Source: Gonocerus acuteangulatus (lineage: Eukaryota; Arthropoda; Insecta; Hemiptera; Coreidae). Taken from it: 64,000 nt of DNA. The notes below the pieces were generated by a model. It saw nothing but the letters and a program-made list of their open reading frames with translations, did no database searches and was not told the origin of the DNA. Positions 43,501 to 53,062 of the stretch are shown piece by piece; positions within the stretch are counted from its first letter, which is position 1, and the number at the start of each line of letters is the position of its first letter. Both the position numbers and the translations under genes were made by a program. The stretch is taken from the NCBI GenBank assembly GCA_946811695.1, contig OX328123.1, forward strand, positions 29,552,322 through 29,616,321, read 5' to 3'.

Positions 43501-46500
43501 TATCAATTCCTTCTCATCCATCACTATCTCCTTCTTTCGTCTTCATCTTCTTTATTCTCTATTCCTTGTTTCGAACTCCTAACATCTTCAGCCTCCAAAT
43601 TTACCCTATTTCCGAATGGATGATAAGCACGCTGTGTTTCCAGCAACCCAATGTAATTGGGCAGCCCATTTTATTTATATTTTTAAATAAAGTTTTCTCT
43701 CTCTAAGTTGAATTCTTATATGAATATCTACGAAAAATCCACTTCTCCACAACTAAACCAGCAAATTACAATTCCTTGCACTCCAATCCACTTTGCGCTG
43801 AACGTACAGATGGCCACTCCAATCATTGCTGTATTTCTATTCAACGTTTTCAGATTGACATGGTGGCTGCAAATCTCTTTCGAAGGCTTCCTGAGAAGGA
43901 AATACCAAAATGCCCCGACGCAATTGAGGACTCCATTGAGCCGATTGAACCTCTCTGGCAACATATGAGCATGGTGTACACGATATTACAGCGTCTGATA
44001 CTTCTGGAAGACAGCAGCCTTCACCTGAGGACGCATGTCAATGAAAGGTTTCTTCGTCAACTCCTAGAACTGTTCGACTCCTCCGACTTGAGAGAGCGGG
44101 AAAAACTAAAGGTAGGTAGTACTTTTCCACTGCAAAATTCTGATTGATGATCTGATGAAAATGTTGTAAACGTTCCTGCGGAGAGAGTGATAGGTTATCT
44201 CCGAAGGGAGCAGACTTTCCCTGGCGATACACTGCAAAAACTGTTGCTGAATTCGTAAGGCCAACAGCCTTAGCCACTTTGAATACACCATCCGCCATGT
44301 TGACCACCGAGGTTAAAGGTCGGTCACGTCATGGGTGACAGTTCATGTGCTGTTGGAATTATAAACCGGCAATAATGGTCAAGTTGTTGGTCCACCGTCA
44401 AATATAAAAAAACTCAATCTGTATTCATGAGGCGATTCTACTCATGATTACCTAAGAACTCAGATTCACAGGAATTAGGCCATAATATCGCGTTTCCTTT
44501 CTTATCTCTGTCATTTGGGAAGCTTGAAATAAAAACAGTTAATACTCACAGGTCGTGGGTTCGATTTCCTCTAGGGGTGGTGGCTTTTCTTGAGAAAAAA
44601 GAAAAAGCATCAGCCCTATCCTGGCTAGAAAAGGGTGGTAACCTATAGATAACCCATCCTAAAATTCGTAGTTAATAATAAATGGCCGTTAAAATTTAAT
44701 AATAATACTTTGTTTTGACATTTCGTAAAACAAAATTAAAGACCCCCTGTAAAAACATTTCGATGAAAAGCGAGATTTACACGTTTTTATTGGAACGATA
44801 GAAAACGTTCAAATTTTAAGCACCGATTTCTCCGACAGAGATTACTTATTTATTTATTTTTAACGGCGTATCAACATTAGGGCTATTAACGCCGGGCTGT
44901 CTACAGGTTGCCACCCTTTTCTATAATTCCAACGGCACGTTAGTCGGTATCCCATTCAGGTCCTGGCCACGCCCGACGTTGCTTAACTTCGGTGAGCTAC
45001 GGGAACCTGTGCATTCAACGTGGCTATGGCCGTTAGCGACAGAGATTAATGTATCGAGAACTGTATAAGAATAGTTTTTGCAGGAAATTTCCTTACCATT
45101 CGATTCTGTACATCAAATTACATGTAAAAAGTGTATCTGTAAGCCTATAACCCCAAAGCTTTCGCCGAAAAAAAAAGTGGTCCCCAAAATCCGTATTTTG
45201 TACACGTATGGGTGGAAGTTATTTTTTATTAATTGATTTCCATAGCCTTTCATATATGTTTTTAAGCAATTACACATTGGCATTATCTTCCCTGCCTCCA
45301 GGTGGTGGTGCACCGTGCCTATTGGAAGATCTACGTCTGGCGACCTCTCCTCCGTAAGAAGATAGGAGAATTGTTGATTCGTCATGTTTACACGGATGCA
45401 ACACGTGGAGTGAACCAGTTGTTGCAAGTCTATGGTTGCATTGCATCAGGATTCTCCTTGCCTCTCAGAGCTGAGCATATACATTTCCTCAAAAAGGTTT
45501 GTGTCAGTTTGTTACGCTCAAAAGCATTGAGAAGTTTTAACATTTCTCCCCGATGAACCAAATCTGTATCTCTTATCCCATTTTAATATTTTCCTATATT
45601 CTATGTTTCACCTATCAACAATCCAATTGTTCAACAAGAATCAATTCCTTTAGGCTAGGAAGACAATGGGGCAGCGCACAAGGTCCGAGCGACTGCCAGA
45701 CTGGGAAGCAAATAAGCCCAACTCGCAGGAACTCCGTCATCTTATCGCCTTTCTGTTCTTATCCTTAGTGCCATTTGGAAAGCTTAGAATAGAAACAGGT
45801 TGTGTTTTATCTTAATCTTTCGTGAAAAGTGCAAACACTAGTAAAATGAAATCTCCAGGCTAAACGAGATCTTAGGCCCCTCAAGAGAAAACTGGCAAAG
45901 CGGAAACTACTGCATTTATGCACCGATTTCTCCGCAGTAATAAAAAAAACCCATAAGAACCGTATTTGTATGATAGTTAATAAGCTTTCATGTAGACGCT
46001 TTACATGTACTACGGTTTTCCAATCCGTTTCGAAAATTACTAGAAAAATCTACTTTTTGCCCAAAACCCGATGTTCCGTTGAACGTATTCCGCTGATAAA
46101 CTATTTGATTTTTAAAATCACACGAAGTATATTTGTACCAATCTTCATTAAAACCAGTCCGCTTGTAAGCCAGCAAGATGTCGAACAGATAAGTATATAT
46201 AAAGGGGTCGGCAGGGCCGCCACATCTCAGAGCCCGGCCCGGGACCAGATTACGGGCCCCCACTTCTCAGAGCCGGAATGAAAATTCTAGTACTTTGCTA
46301 TAGGACTTTGGGCATTTTAAAATTATTTTCATCTTCAGTTTTGAGCAAAATGAGAATAAAAGCCGATAATCGGTGCTGCAAAGGTCACTTTCGGTACTTT
46401 TTTTCCAATTAGCGAGGATCGGCCCGGGCCCCCACGGTGCCCGGGCCCGGGACAACTGTACCCGGTTGTCCCCCCCATGTGGCGGCCCTGGGGGTTGGGG

Positions 46501-49500
46501 CCAAATAACATTCTGAACAAAAATTAACTGTGGCTGCTATATGTTAGATATTATGTGAGACTATCAGTCTATGATGCAAATGCTACTAATATGACTACCA
46601 ACTCTGTATGCTACTTTATCTTGTTGGCCCTAACCATTTCAACTGATAGTCCCACATAATATCCAACATATAGCGGCTACAGTTAAGTTTTGTTATAGAT
46701 GTTGCTTGGCACTATTTTGCCTTGAACCCTTTATATCTAATTTATAAATAAGGTATATGAAAGACACAAGGGAAATTTTAGTGAAGTATATTGGCAGCAG
46801 TGGGTATGTAGCGTCTATATTATAGAAGCTCACTGCTGCCAATATACTTCACTGTAATTTCCCTCATGACAGTCAGAAACGGTATACACAATAGGGGTTA
46901 AGAATAATATTATTTTATTTTAGTGACTCTTCAAAAATGAAACAGATTATTTGGGTCTCTTCTTCGAAGCACCATCCATTCAAGTCAGGATAGGGAGGAC
47001 ACATCTTTCTTTACAAAATAAAAGCCACTACCCCTTTGAGCGGAAAGCGAACTCTTAGCTCGGAGTGTTTACATTTAACACTCATGGCCACTGGCGTGCC
47101 AGGAATAATATTATAGGGATACAAAATTTGTCATATTCTACTTCTGTGATAAGCTACAATAATAAATTTATTTTCTTGTTTGAATGCTTGTTGTTGTATA
47201 CAATTTAATATTCATCAATGCTTTTTCTTGACAGATCCTGTTGCCATTGCACAAAGCGGATGACATTGATGATTATCACACCTTCCTTACCTACTGTCTG
47301 GTCCAATTTCTCTATCATGACGAGAATCTGACCGACTCTGTGATATCAGCCATCCTCAAGTACTGGCCAAGATCCAACTCTGATAAGGAAGTCCTCTTCT
47401 TGAAGGAGATCGAACAACTCTTCCAGGTCATAATCCCAGAACAATTCGACCTCGTCGCAGATAAGCTCTTCAAGCAGATAACCAAATCCATGATAAGCCC
47501 AAATGTTCAGGTAAGGCTTGGACTTTTAGTGATTTATAAAGAAGATATTTCAAAATATAGTGGCTCTGTAATATGTATAAGGACAGATGAATAAAAAGAA
47601 AAATATTAAAATGGCATAAGGTTTTAGAGCAAATGAAGGCTTCAGCTGTTAGATAGCTGTCATTCAACCAGCTCAACTCTTCTCATGGTCATTCCAGTTT
47701 TCCAACCAGCTTTAACTGCTATTTTGTCTGGAATTCCTGTTTTTTTTTCTATCACATTTATCTACTTACAGGAGCATCCTATACTAGATTATGATGTCTA
47801 CAAAAATACATACATCTTTAATGAAGAAGAAAAATTTATATTAAAAGAACCAAAAACAGCCGGGAGACCCGTTATTTACGAATGTAAGAAAGGCGAGAGC
47901 TAGTTGAATAAAACACAACCAAAAATAATTAATAATTATAATAAATTATTTGGAATACATAAAAATTTAAATTATGAAATATTTGTTTGATATTCATCAA
48001 TATCATTCAAGATGAAAAAATTGTAATTATGAATGTCGATGATGACAACAAAATATTTCTCCACAGATTAATACAATGTTTTAGTTTATTTTTGTCATGT
48101 TGAACTGAACAAAAAAAAAAATAAAAAAAAAAAAAAAAAAAAATGGTATATTCACGCTAAAGATATGTTTGAGAAATCAGGCAAACATATAGTTTCTGTA
48201 ATAATGTTTTTTTAAATATCTTTGCTCTTTTTAATCAATTGTCAGTTTCATATAAAGTCTCTTTGTGTCATTAATTTCAATATTTTGCTGAAAGTTGGTG
48301 CAATTCTCCATTATAGTGAATATTCTAAACAAACAATGATTAACTGTTGCAAAACTCAATTAAACTTTGCTGTTGTTCAGGGTTTTACTAATAAATAACT
48401 CTGCATAAAAGAGAAGAAAAGTTTACTATTCTTCATAAATGGAATTCTGTCATTAATATCTATTAGTTTTTCATATATTTATCTGTGGCAGAAGGTCAAA
48501 TATAAAAAACAAAACAAAAAAAAAAAAAAACATGCTGACTTTCTTTGTTACTCGTTTATTGCGCTCTACATGCTTCACGTCTCTATGACTCCTCTTCAGG
48601 ACCATTTAAAATAATATAGGATATTATTACAGCCTACACCACCGAGAACATTCCGCAGGTAGGGCCACATCTAGACTGATTAGATCAATCATGTCCACTA
48701 CGTAAACAGCTGATACCTAGTAGACATGATTGATCTTATCAGTTTAGACGTGACCCTACCTGCGGAAGGCGGTAATAATATCTTATATTAGTAATTATTT
48801 GCTCCTGAAGAGGCGTCATAGAGACATGCAACATGTAGAGCCTAATAAAGGAGCTGCTATGATAGCGAGCATGTTTTTTTTTTTTTAAATTTGACCTTCT
48901 GCCACACATAAATATATTGAAAATAGGGTCACCATTGTATAATATTAGTTTTAATTTATATAACGTTTGATGATTGTTTTGTACAATTTTGAGGATTTTT
49001 TCTGTAAAATATTATCTGCCTATATTATTCAAAGAAATAAAAATGAATTTTATTATATTATATATCTTTATGAACATTTAATTTATCTCTTTTATTAGTT
49101 ATTGTTATGTGGCCTTAAGATCATGGCGAGCTACCAACTTTTTGTCGATGTGATATTTATGTATTTACTCTATCATAACTTCTATTACCTTCTTCATTTA
49201 ATTTTTATAGTTGTATTATTTATACTATGACAAGATTTGTATTATGCCATTATTCACATAGTGCGTATCTAAAAAATAACCAAAATATTAGTACTTCAAG
49301 AAACAGGAATAACACACTTTCACTGTTCATTCTATAGTACTTTTAGAGCGAAAAGGTACCGTAAAATTGGGTCACATGAGTACAGTGTGGTGAAATTGAT
49401 ACAAAACAATACTGCTTGGAAATTTTCATTTAACTGATACCAAAGGGTCGAACTTTGCTCAAAGAGTCAGAACAGACAAATATATAAGCATATATCAGCA

Positions 49501-50557
49501 GTTTATATTTGCACTAATTTCACCCCGCTGTACTAATGTGACCACACTTTACGGTAAATTGTAGTAAAGGACTGTCATAAATTGAGCTGACTGAGCACTT
49601 AAGGCTATACTGTGTTTGTTATCCACATCTTGTAACCACGGTCTACTATCTGCTCCCGCAGTTCAGCAAGTTTATCATTTCAAATTACTCATGTATTCAC
49701 AATTTTGTGATTTGTTTTCATTTAAATTCTATGTTTTGAAGTCAAAGAAACTCAGAAATACTGACCTAATTTCAAAGTTCTTCCATTAGCCAAGGCTGAG
49801 CCTATAGCAGAAAAGATTTACTTGGATATAAAGACAGAATTGATTTAAAGAAAGATTCGGTCTCTATGATGTACAAAACTATGAACTATACTTTGTTTAT
49901 TTCAATTTTAATGTCCATTTATTATTGATAAAGAATTTTAGGACGGGTTACCTATATACTACCAATCTTTTCATGCCTTTTTTCCAAAGAAAAGCCACCA
50001 CCCCTAGGCACATGCCTTAGCAAAGCATACTTTGAAATGATTCTACTCAAATCTACTTAAGTCTTTATATTTAGCATTCATATAGATTTCAACAAATCGT
50101 TCTTAAAATACTTATATATCACACAAATTATATGTAACTATTATTTTTTTTCTTTAGTAGAAATCATTAATATATCATTGAGTAGTTTTTTTTTTAATAT
50201 AATGGAATAAAACCAGCAGAGTTACAGGTAGGAGAAGCAGCCTTCTTGCTTTGGAAAAACCAGCGTGCTTTGACGATGATAGCAATGTTCCACGAGAAGA
50301 TCATGCCTCTTGTGTTCCCGTCAATGTACCTCATGAGGAGACAGCACTGGAACCCGAAGATAACCGCTCACCTGTATGCTCTCTTCAAGTCCTTCTTGGT
50401 CATGAATAGAGGTCTCTTTGAAGAGCTTGTTGCACTTTGCAAAGACAAGATGGACGACTTTGGAAAAGATACCGAGAAGAAAGTACGCTTCACTGAGTCT
50501 CATTTCTACAAGGATATTTCACCATCTAGTGAAAAGGAATCTGAAATACTCACTTAA
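40594..50557 (+). CDS. PP2A regulatory subunit B56/B' homologue, divergent (449 aa)
   Basis: Five exons: 40594-40884, 43854-44111, 45302-45496, 47235-47510 and 50228-50557, all joined in phase 0 by GT-AG introns. B56 subunits are HEAT-like repeat proteins that direct PP2A to substrates. Landmarks: E-S-I-V-G-E-I-I-D-M-V-A-A-N-L-F (exon 1-2 junction), Q-L-L-E-L-F-D-S-S-D-L-R-E-R-E-K-L-K, H-R-A-Y-W-K-I-Y-V-W-R, G-F-S-L-P-L-R-A-E-H, L-K-Y-W-P-R-S-N-S-D-K-E-V-L-F-L, and E-A-A-F-L-L-W-K-N ... P-L-V-F-P-S-M-Y ... H-W-N. H, R, Y and R at the positions forming the LxxIxE-peptide pocket (H187/R188/Y190/R197 of human B56-gamma) are kept. The protein is near the length of the B56 core, with a short acidic N-terminus and no long C-terminal extension. 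The start is the first plausible Met (M-A-E-S-K). An AATAAA lies at 50609. Divergence suggests a specialised paralogue; this is inference. Confidence 0.92.
41053..41935. mobile_element. Long-TIR element, rearranged copy of the 570-bp family
   Basis: Left end TGCAGTTTCACGCCCTCCAA-ACCGATTTCTTTCAAATTTTG, right end its complement near 41885-41930. Inside are CGTATTTTGATGCACTAAAC, CTAGGAAAGAAGTTATTAAG, CGCATGCGCAGATATG (twice) and two copies of CCGCTCGCTACGCTC-TCAAGAAGATAACAAAACCC. It is longer than the 15811 copy because the inner part is repeated. It lies in intron 1 of the B56 gene. Confidence 0.78.
42062..42176 (-). mobile_element. tRNA-derived SINE (family 1), 3'-truncated
   Basis: On the minus strand: GGGATCTCCCGTGGTCTAGA ... 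GCGGGTTCGATCCCCACCGG ... then the family body, ending before the G+C tail. It lies in intron 1 of the B56 gene. Confidence 0.8.
42700..43700 (+). mobile_element. R2-like non-LTR retrotransposon, 3' end with endonuclease domain
   Basis: An open frame ending at 43360 encodes C-R-K-C-G-R-E-T-E-T-P-A-H-L-L-G-S-C (C-x2-C-x8-H-x4-C), then R-H-H-N-V-K-H-R-I, R-Y-A-D-I-I-A-F, I-L-D-P-T-V-R-F-E, D-A-E-K-K and G-L-W-F-G-T-R-G-T-I. This CCHC knuckle followed by (R/K)xxD and D-x-T-V-R-(F/Y)-E is the C-terminal restriction-like endonuclease of R2-type elements. The frame is open from 42572, but I trust the homology only from about 42716. A 330-bp 3' region ends near AATAAAGTTTTCTCTC (43686). It is truncated at the 5' end, lies in intron 1 of the B56 gene outside rDNA, and its visible part has no frameshift. 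Confidence 0.85.
44548..44705 (+). mobile_element. tRNA-derived SINE (family 2), 5'-truncated
   Basis: Starts near the B box (GGTCGTGGGTTCGATTTCCT) and continues GTGGTGGCTTTTCTTGAG, CAGCCCTATCCTGGCTAG, GATAACCCATCCTAAAATTC, TTAATAATAAATGGCCGTT. It is in intron 2 of the B56 gene. Confidence 0.8.
44845..45036 (-). mobile_element. 5S-rRNA-derived SINE sharing its tail with SINE family 1
   Basis: On the minus strand the first about 110 bp follow 5S rRNA: GCTAACGGCCATAGCCACGT, CTCACCGAAGTTAAGCAACG, TCGGGCGTGGCCAGGACCTG and AATGGGATACCG correspond to the 5S stem I/II region, the loop with CCGAAGTTAAGCA and the internal control region. The body follows, then the tail GGCGTTAATAGCCCTAATGT-TGATACGCCG and (TAAA)n. 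An exact 12-bp target duplication CGACAGAGATTA lies at 44833-44844 and 45037-45048 (sharing no base with the tail). It is not a functional 5S gene: the 3' end is replaced by the SINE tail. Confidence 0.9.
46212..46490. mobile_element. hAT-type MITE (CAGGGCCGCCACAT family), copy 2
   Basis: Same termini as copy 1 (CAGGGCCGCCACAT / ATGTGGCGGCCCTG). The flanking octamers GGGGTCGG (46204-46211) and GGGGTTGG (46491-46498) differ at one base. The internal GAATGAAAATTCTAG and GAATAAAAGCCGA-AATCGGTGC blocks match copy 1. Confidence 0.92.
46529..46865. repeat. Two adjacent palindromic segments
   Basis: Arms CTGCTATATGTTAGATATTA (46535) and its near-complement around 46650-46685 enclose about 75 bp. 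Immediately after, GGGAAATTTTAGTGAAGTAT-ATTGGCAGCAGTG (46767) and its near-complement (46828-46862) enclose about 30 bp. They may be two miniature elements or one nested inverted repeat. Confidence 0.75.
47772..47903 (+). CDS. Candidate alternative terminal exon of the B56 gene
   Basis: After an acceptor-like TCTACTTACAG (47761-47771) the sequence is open for 43 codons in the phase 0 required by exon 4. It encodes E-H-P-I-L-D-Y-D-V-Y-K-N ... F-N-E-E-E-K-F ... V-I-Y-E-C-K-K-G-E-S and a stop at 47901-47903. A possible AATAAA follows at once (47908-47913). Splicing from exon 4 here would give a B56 protein lacking its last repeats. It is not homologous to the B56 family as far as I can tell, and could instead be the end of an unrelated short gene or chance. 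Confidence 0.35.
   Translation, partial: EHPILDYDVYKNTYIFNEEEKFILKEPKTAGRPVIYECKKGES
48485..48906. mobile_element. Palindromic element with GAAGAGG-type core (TGTGGCAGAAGGTCAAAT termini)
   Basis: Begins TGTGGCAGAAGGTCAAAT and ends with the complement ATTTGACCTTCTGCCACA. Near each end, in opposite orientation, is CTCCTGAAGAGGCGTCATAG ... CATGTAGAGC, followed by AATAAA-like sequence. The centre (48646-48770) is a second palindrome (CCGCAGGTAGGGCCACATCT and its near-complement). No coding frame. Related to the element at 53997 and a single arm near 34350-34480. Confidence 0.82.
49354..49558. mobile_element. Small MITE with TACCGTAAA termini
   Basis: Left TACCGTAAAATTGGGTCACA-TGAGTACAGTG, right end the near-complement (CGCTGTACTAATGTGACCAC ACTTTACGGTA). 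It spans about 205 bp and has no coding capacity. Confidence 0.82.
49893..50020 (-). mobile_element. tRNA-derived SINE (family 2), tail part
   Basis: Complement of AACGTCC-type tail (TTTTAATGTCCATTTATTAT) through GACGGGTTACCTATA and AAAAGCCACCACCCCTAG. The head is missing. Confidence 0.72.
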
Positions 50558-52129
50558 TAAATATGAATGTATTATTTTCATCTCAACTCTCAACATTAAT
50601 TCTATTTTAATAAAATATGCAATGTTCTTATGAAGTATATATCAAACTACCCTGCATTCCCTTCTCTCTTCTAGCCTAAGAGAACAAAATAATCTCATTA
50701 TTACAAGTACTTTGTCTTCTTAAAATAGACCAGGTAATGGCCATTGTTTCATATTTAGGCTTAATATAATGCATTTTCAGAGCAAATGCTTTATATTTAA
50801 GGAAAAACAATTACATTGTTTATACGTTCTAAATTGAAGAAACTAATTCATAGTTGTAAGAAATTGTCGGGGTTCAGTGTTGAATATTGTATAAATTTGT
50901 ATGTAATTAATAATGAGTTTTTAGCTTTGCAAACATTTTGGCGTTAATGACCTTAAGGGTTGACATGCAATTATAAAAAAAAAAAAAAACTTGAGGAAAT
51001 ACTGGCCTAATGCATTGCAATCTGACAAAGAGGAGGAACCTCCTTTCCGTCCAGCTTGCAATGAAATGTTTTCTGTCCATCACGTGTTTGGTTCCTGCCA
51101 CTAGATTAGACCCAAGGATCAATTTCCTCTGGTTGTACGCATCAGGGCCTCTGCTAAGGGAGGCTCGGTAGACAATTGGTCAGGGGCCCATGGTCTCAGG
51201 GAGTCCGGCATTCTTTTTTAGTCACATTATAATTTGAAATAACAAAATTATATATCCAAGTATAGTTCACATAATTATAATTGAGAACAACCAATGGATA
51301 ATTGTCTAAATTATCTATTTCTATTATATAAACCAGATTTTAATTATTATTAGTCCAAAAATTTGTAGCCCCAGGAAGTGCCTATGTAACTTAGACAATA
51401 TGTAAATTTTCCACTCCGTTCAATTACAAATGTATTTAATTTTGTTTTCAGAGAAATCACAATTTTAAATAATACCAGTAATAGTTTTTGGTCATGTTAA
51501 TGGAGGGGGGGGGGGTTACAGGGCTCGTGAAGTTAGTGGACAGGGGCCCGTAATTCCTCTCAGAGACCGTGGTATACTTAGCTTTACTTAAAGTAACAAC
51601 AAGTGAGCATTATAGTCCTCGAGGGACCTGGTCCTTTGCCATTATCATTGACCATTCCCCAGACTCCTAGCTTTTGTAAATCATTCTCCAGGTCATATAG
51701 CTATCTCAGTACTAGGCCTTCCTTTCTTTCTAGGTCCTCCTTGTCAACCCCAAAACATCTTTTTCTATCAGGCACCATCCTGTCTACATGACCCAGCCAA
51801 TAGGGAAATAGGAAAGCTTCTACCGGTTTGGGAGTGGAGAGTTCTAAGTAAGATATTTGGGGTGGTGAAACAGAATATTTGATTTTAAAACTAATATCTA
51901 AGTAATATAAATTTAAAATAAATTAAAGTTTATTTGTAATCTAAAGCAAAAAAGCACATTGGAAGGGTTGATAAAATTAAAAGACCATCATGAAGGAACT
52001 TTATTTGCTAGAGTCCTTTCGATGTAGAATGCAAGTTGGACTTCCTTCATCTATGAGGATATTCTTTAAGTTCTTTGGGAATCCTTGGCTCTTGCATAGG
52101 GACAGTAACTCAGACTCGACCGAGCTGTG
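50558..52129. other. Intergenic region where the B56 gene and gene D converge
   Basis: Holds the B56 3' UTR (AATAAA at 50609-50614) and, near 52130, the 3' end of gene D. There is a poly-A at 50977-50990, a G run at 51506-51515 and the LINE remnant at 51640-51805. No other gene seen. Confidence 0.5.
51640..51805 (-). pseudogene. Small LINE polyprotein remnant
   Basis: On the minus strand, W-L-G-H-V-D-R-M-V-P-D-R-K-R-C-F-G is read, resembling the W-x-G-H-(I/V)-x-R-M region near the C-terminus of several LINE polyproteins. It is followed by P-type basic residues and stops. Too short and decayed to classify. Confidence 0.5.
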
Positions 52130-52965
52130 CTATCTTTCATTCCTCACCAAATGCCTGTAGTAGCCTAAGTACGTCATTTGCGAGTACAGCAACCACCCTG
52201 TCAAAGAAAAACAAACTAGTTACAGCAAGCGGGCAAACTTCGTTTTTAGTACTTATGCTCTTTTATCACGCACAATACCCTCTATATAACATCAAAGACT
52301 TAGGCTCTTAACTAGTTAGTGGAGTGAACAAAATTAGGGTGCCTGTGTTATCTGTTGTATATATCGGCTTGTCATACCCTTTCCCCCCCCCCCCTTCTTT
52401 GTTTATATATCAATGCTAAAGGTGAAAAGAAAATTAGCAACTAATTTATTTTGCTTACCAAATTAATATTATATGAAATATAAGTTAGAAATATAAATCG
52501 AATTTATGTTTTTATCTATAATTATACTTTTGTTAAGTGATTATTTCAGAAGAAATAATCTTGTAGATTTAGATGTATTTGATATAGATGGCATGCAGAA
52601 GTCTGCATATGCTTTGTATGTCCAAGATGGCCGATGTGTTTCTCTCCCAGCTAAATGAGTTGTTACAATATAGACTTATTCTCAAGATTGATTGTGTTAT
52701 ATTTAACCCATTTACTTCCCAACAATATATGTATTCAATAAAAATATATGTATTAATAATAATGATTTTCTATCATTATTAATAGTTTGAATAGTCTCAA
52801 TGCCATCTAAACCAAAAGATAAGATTTTAGTGTCGTTCCTACCTCACTATTTGGAGGAAATCTGCTTTTGGTCTGTGTCATGCTTGAACTATAACCATAA
52901 ATGTAAATGAGAAATGTGCACATTTAGTAACTCATAAACAGGGCCCATAAAGAAAAAACAATCAT

Positions 52966-53062
<97 letters not shown>

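Larger units (their letters stand above)
45497..47234. other. Intron 3 of the B56 gene
   Basis: Besides the MITE at 46212 and the palindromes at 46529-46865, it has a short block CAACTCGCAGGAACTCCGTC-ATCTTATCGC (45719) that recurs, variously damaged, near 6360, 44480 and 63620, and a SINE family 2 fragment (minus) at about 47010-47110. No exon recognised. Confidence 0.5.
47914..50227. other. Intron 4 of the B56 gene (remaining sequence)
   Basis: Apart from the listed elements at 48485, 49354 and 49893, it contains A-rich runs (48112-48143) and AT-rich sequence with no recognised coding signal. Confidence 0.45.

Noticed and set aside
44928..45036. Functional 5S rRNA gene
   Set aside because: Only the 5' part of 5S is kept; the 3' end is replaced by a SINE tail, there is a target duplication, and several substitutions are present.
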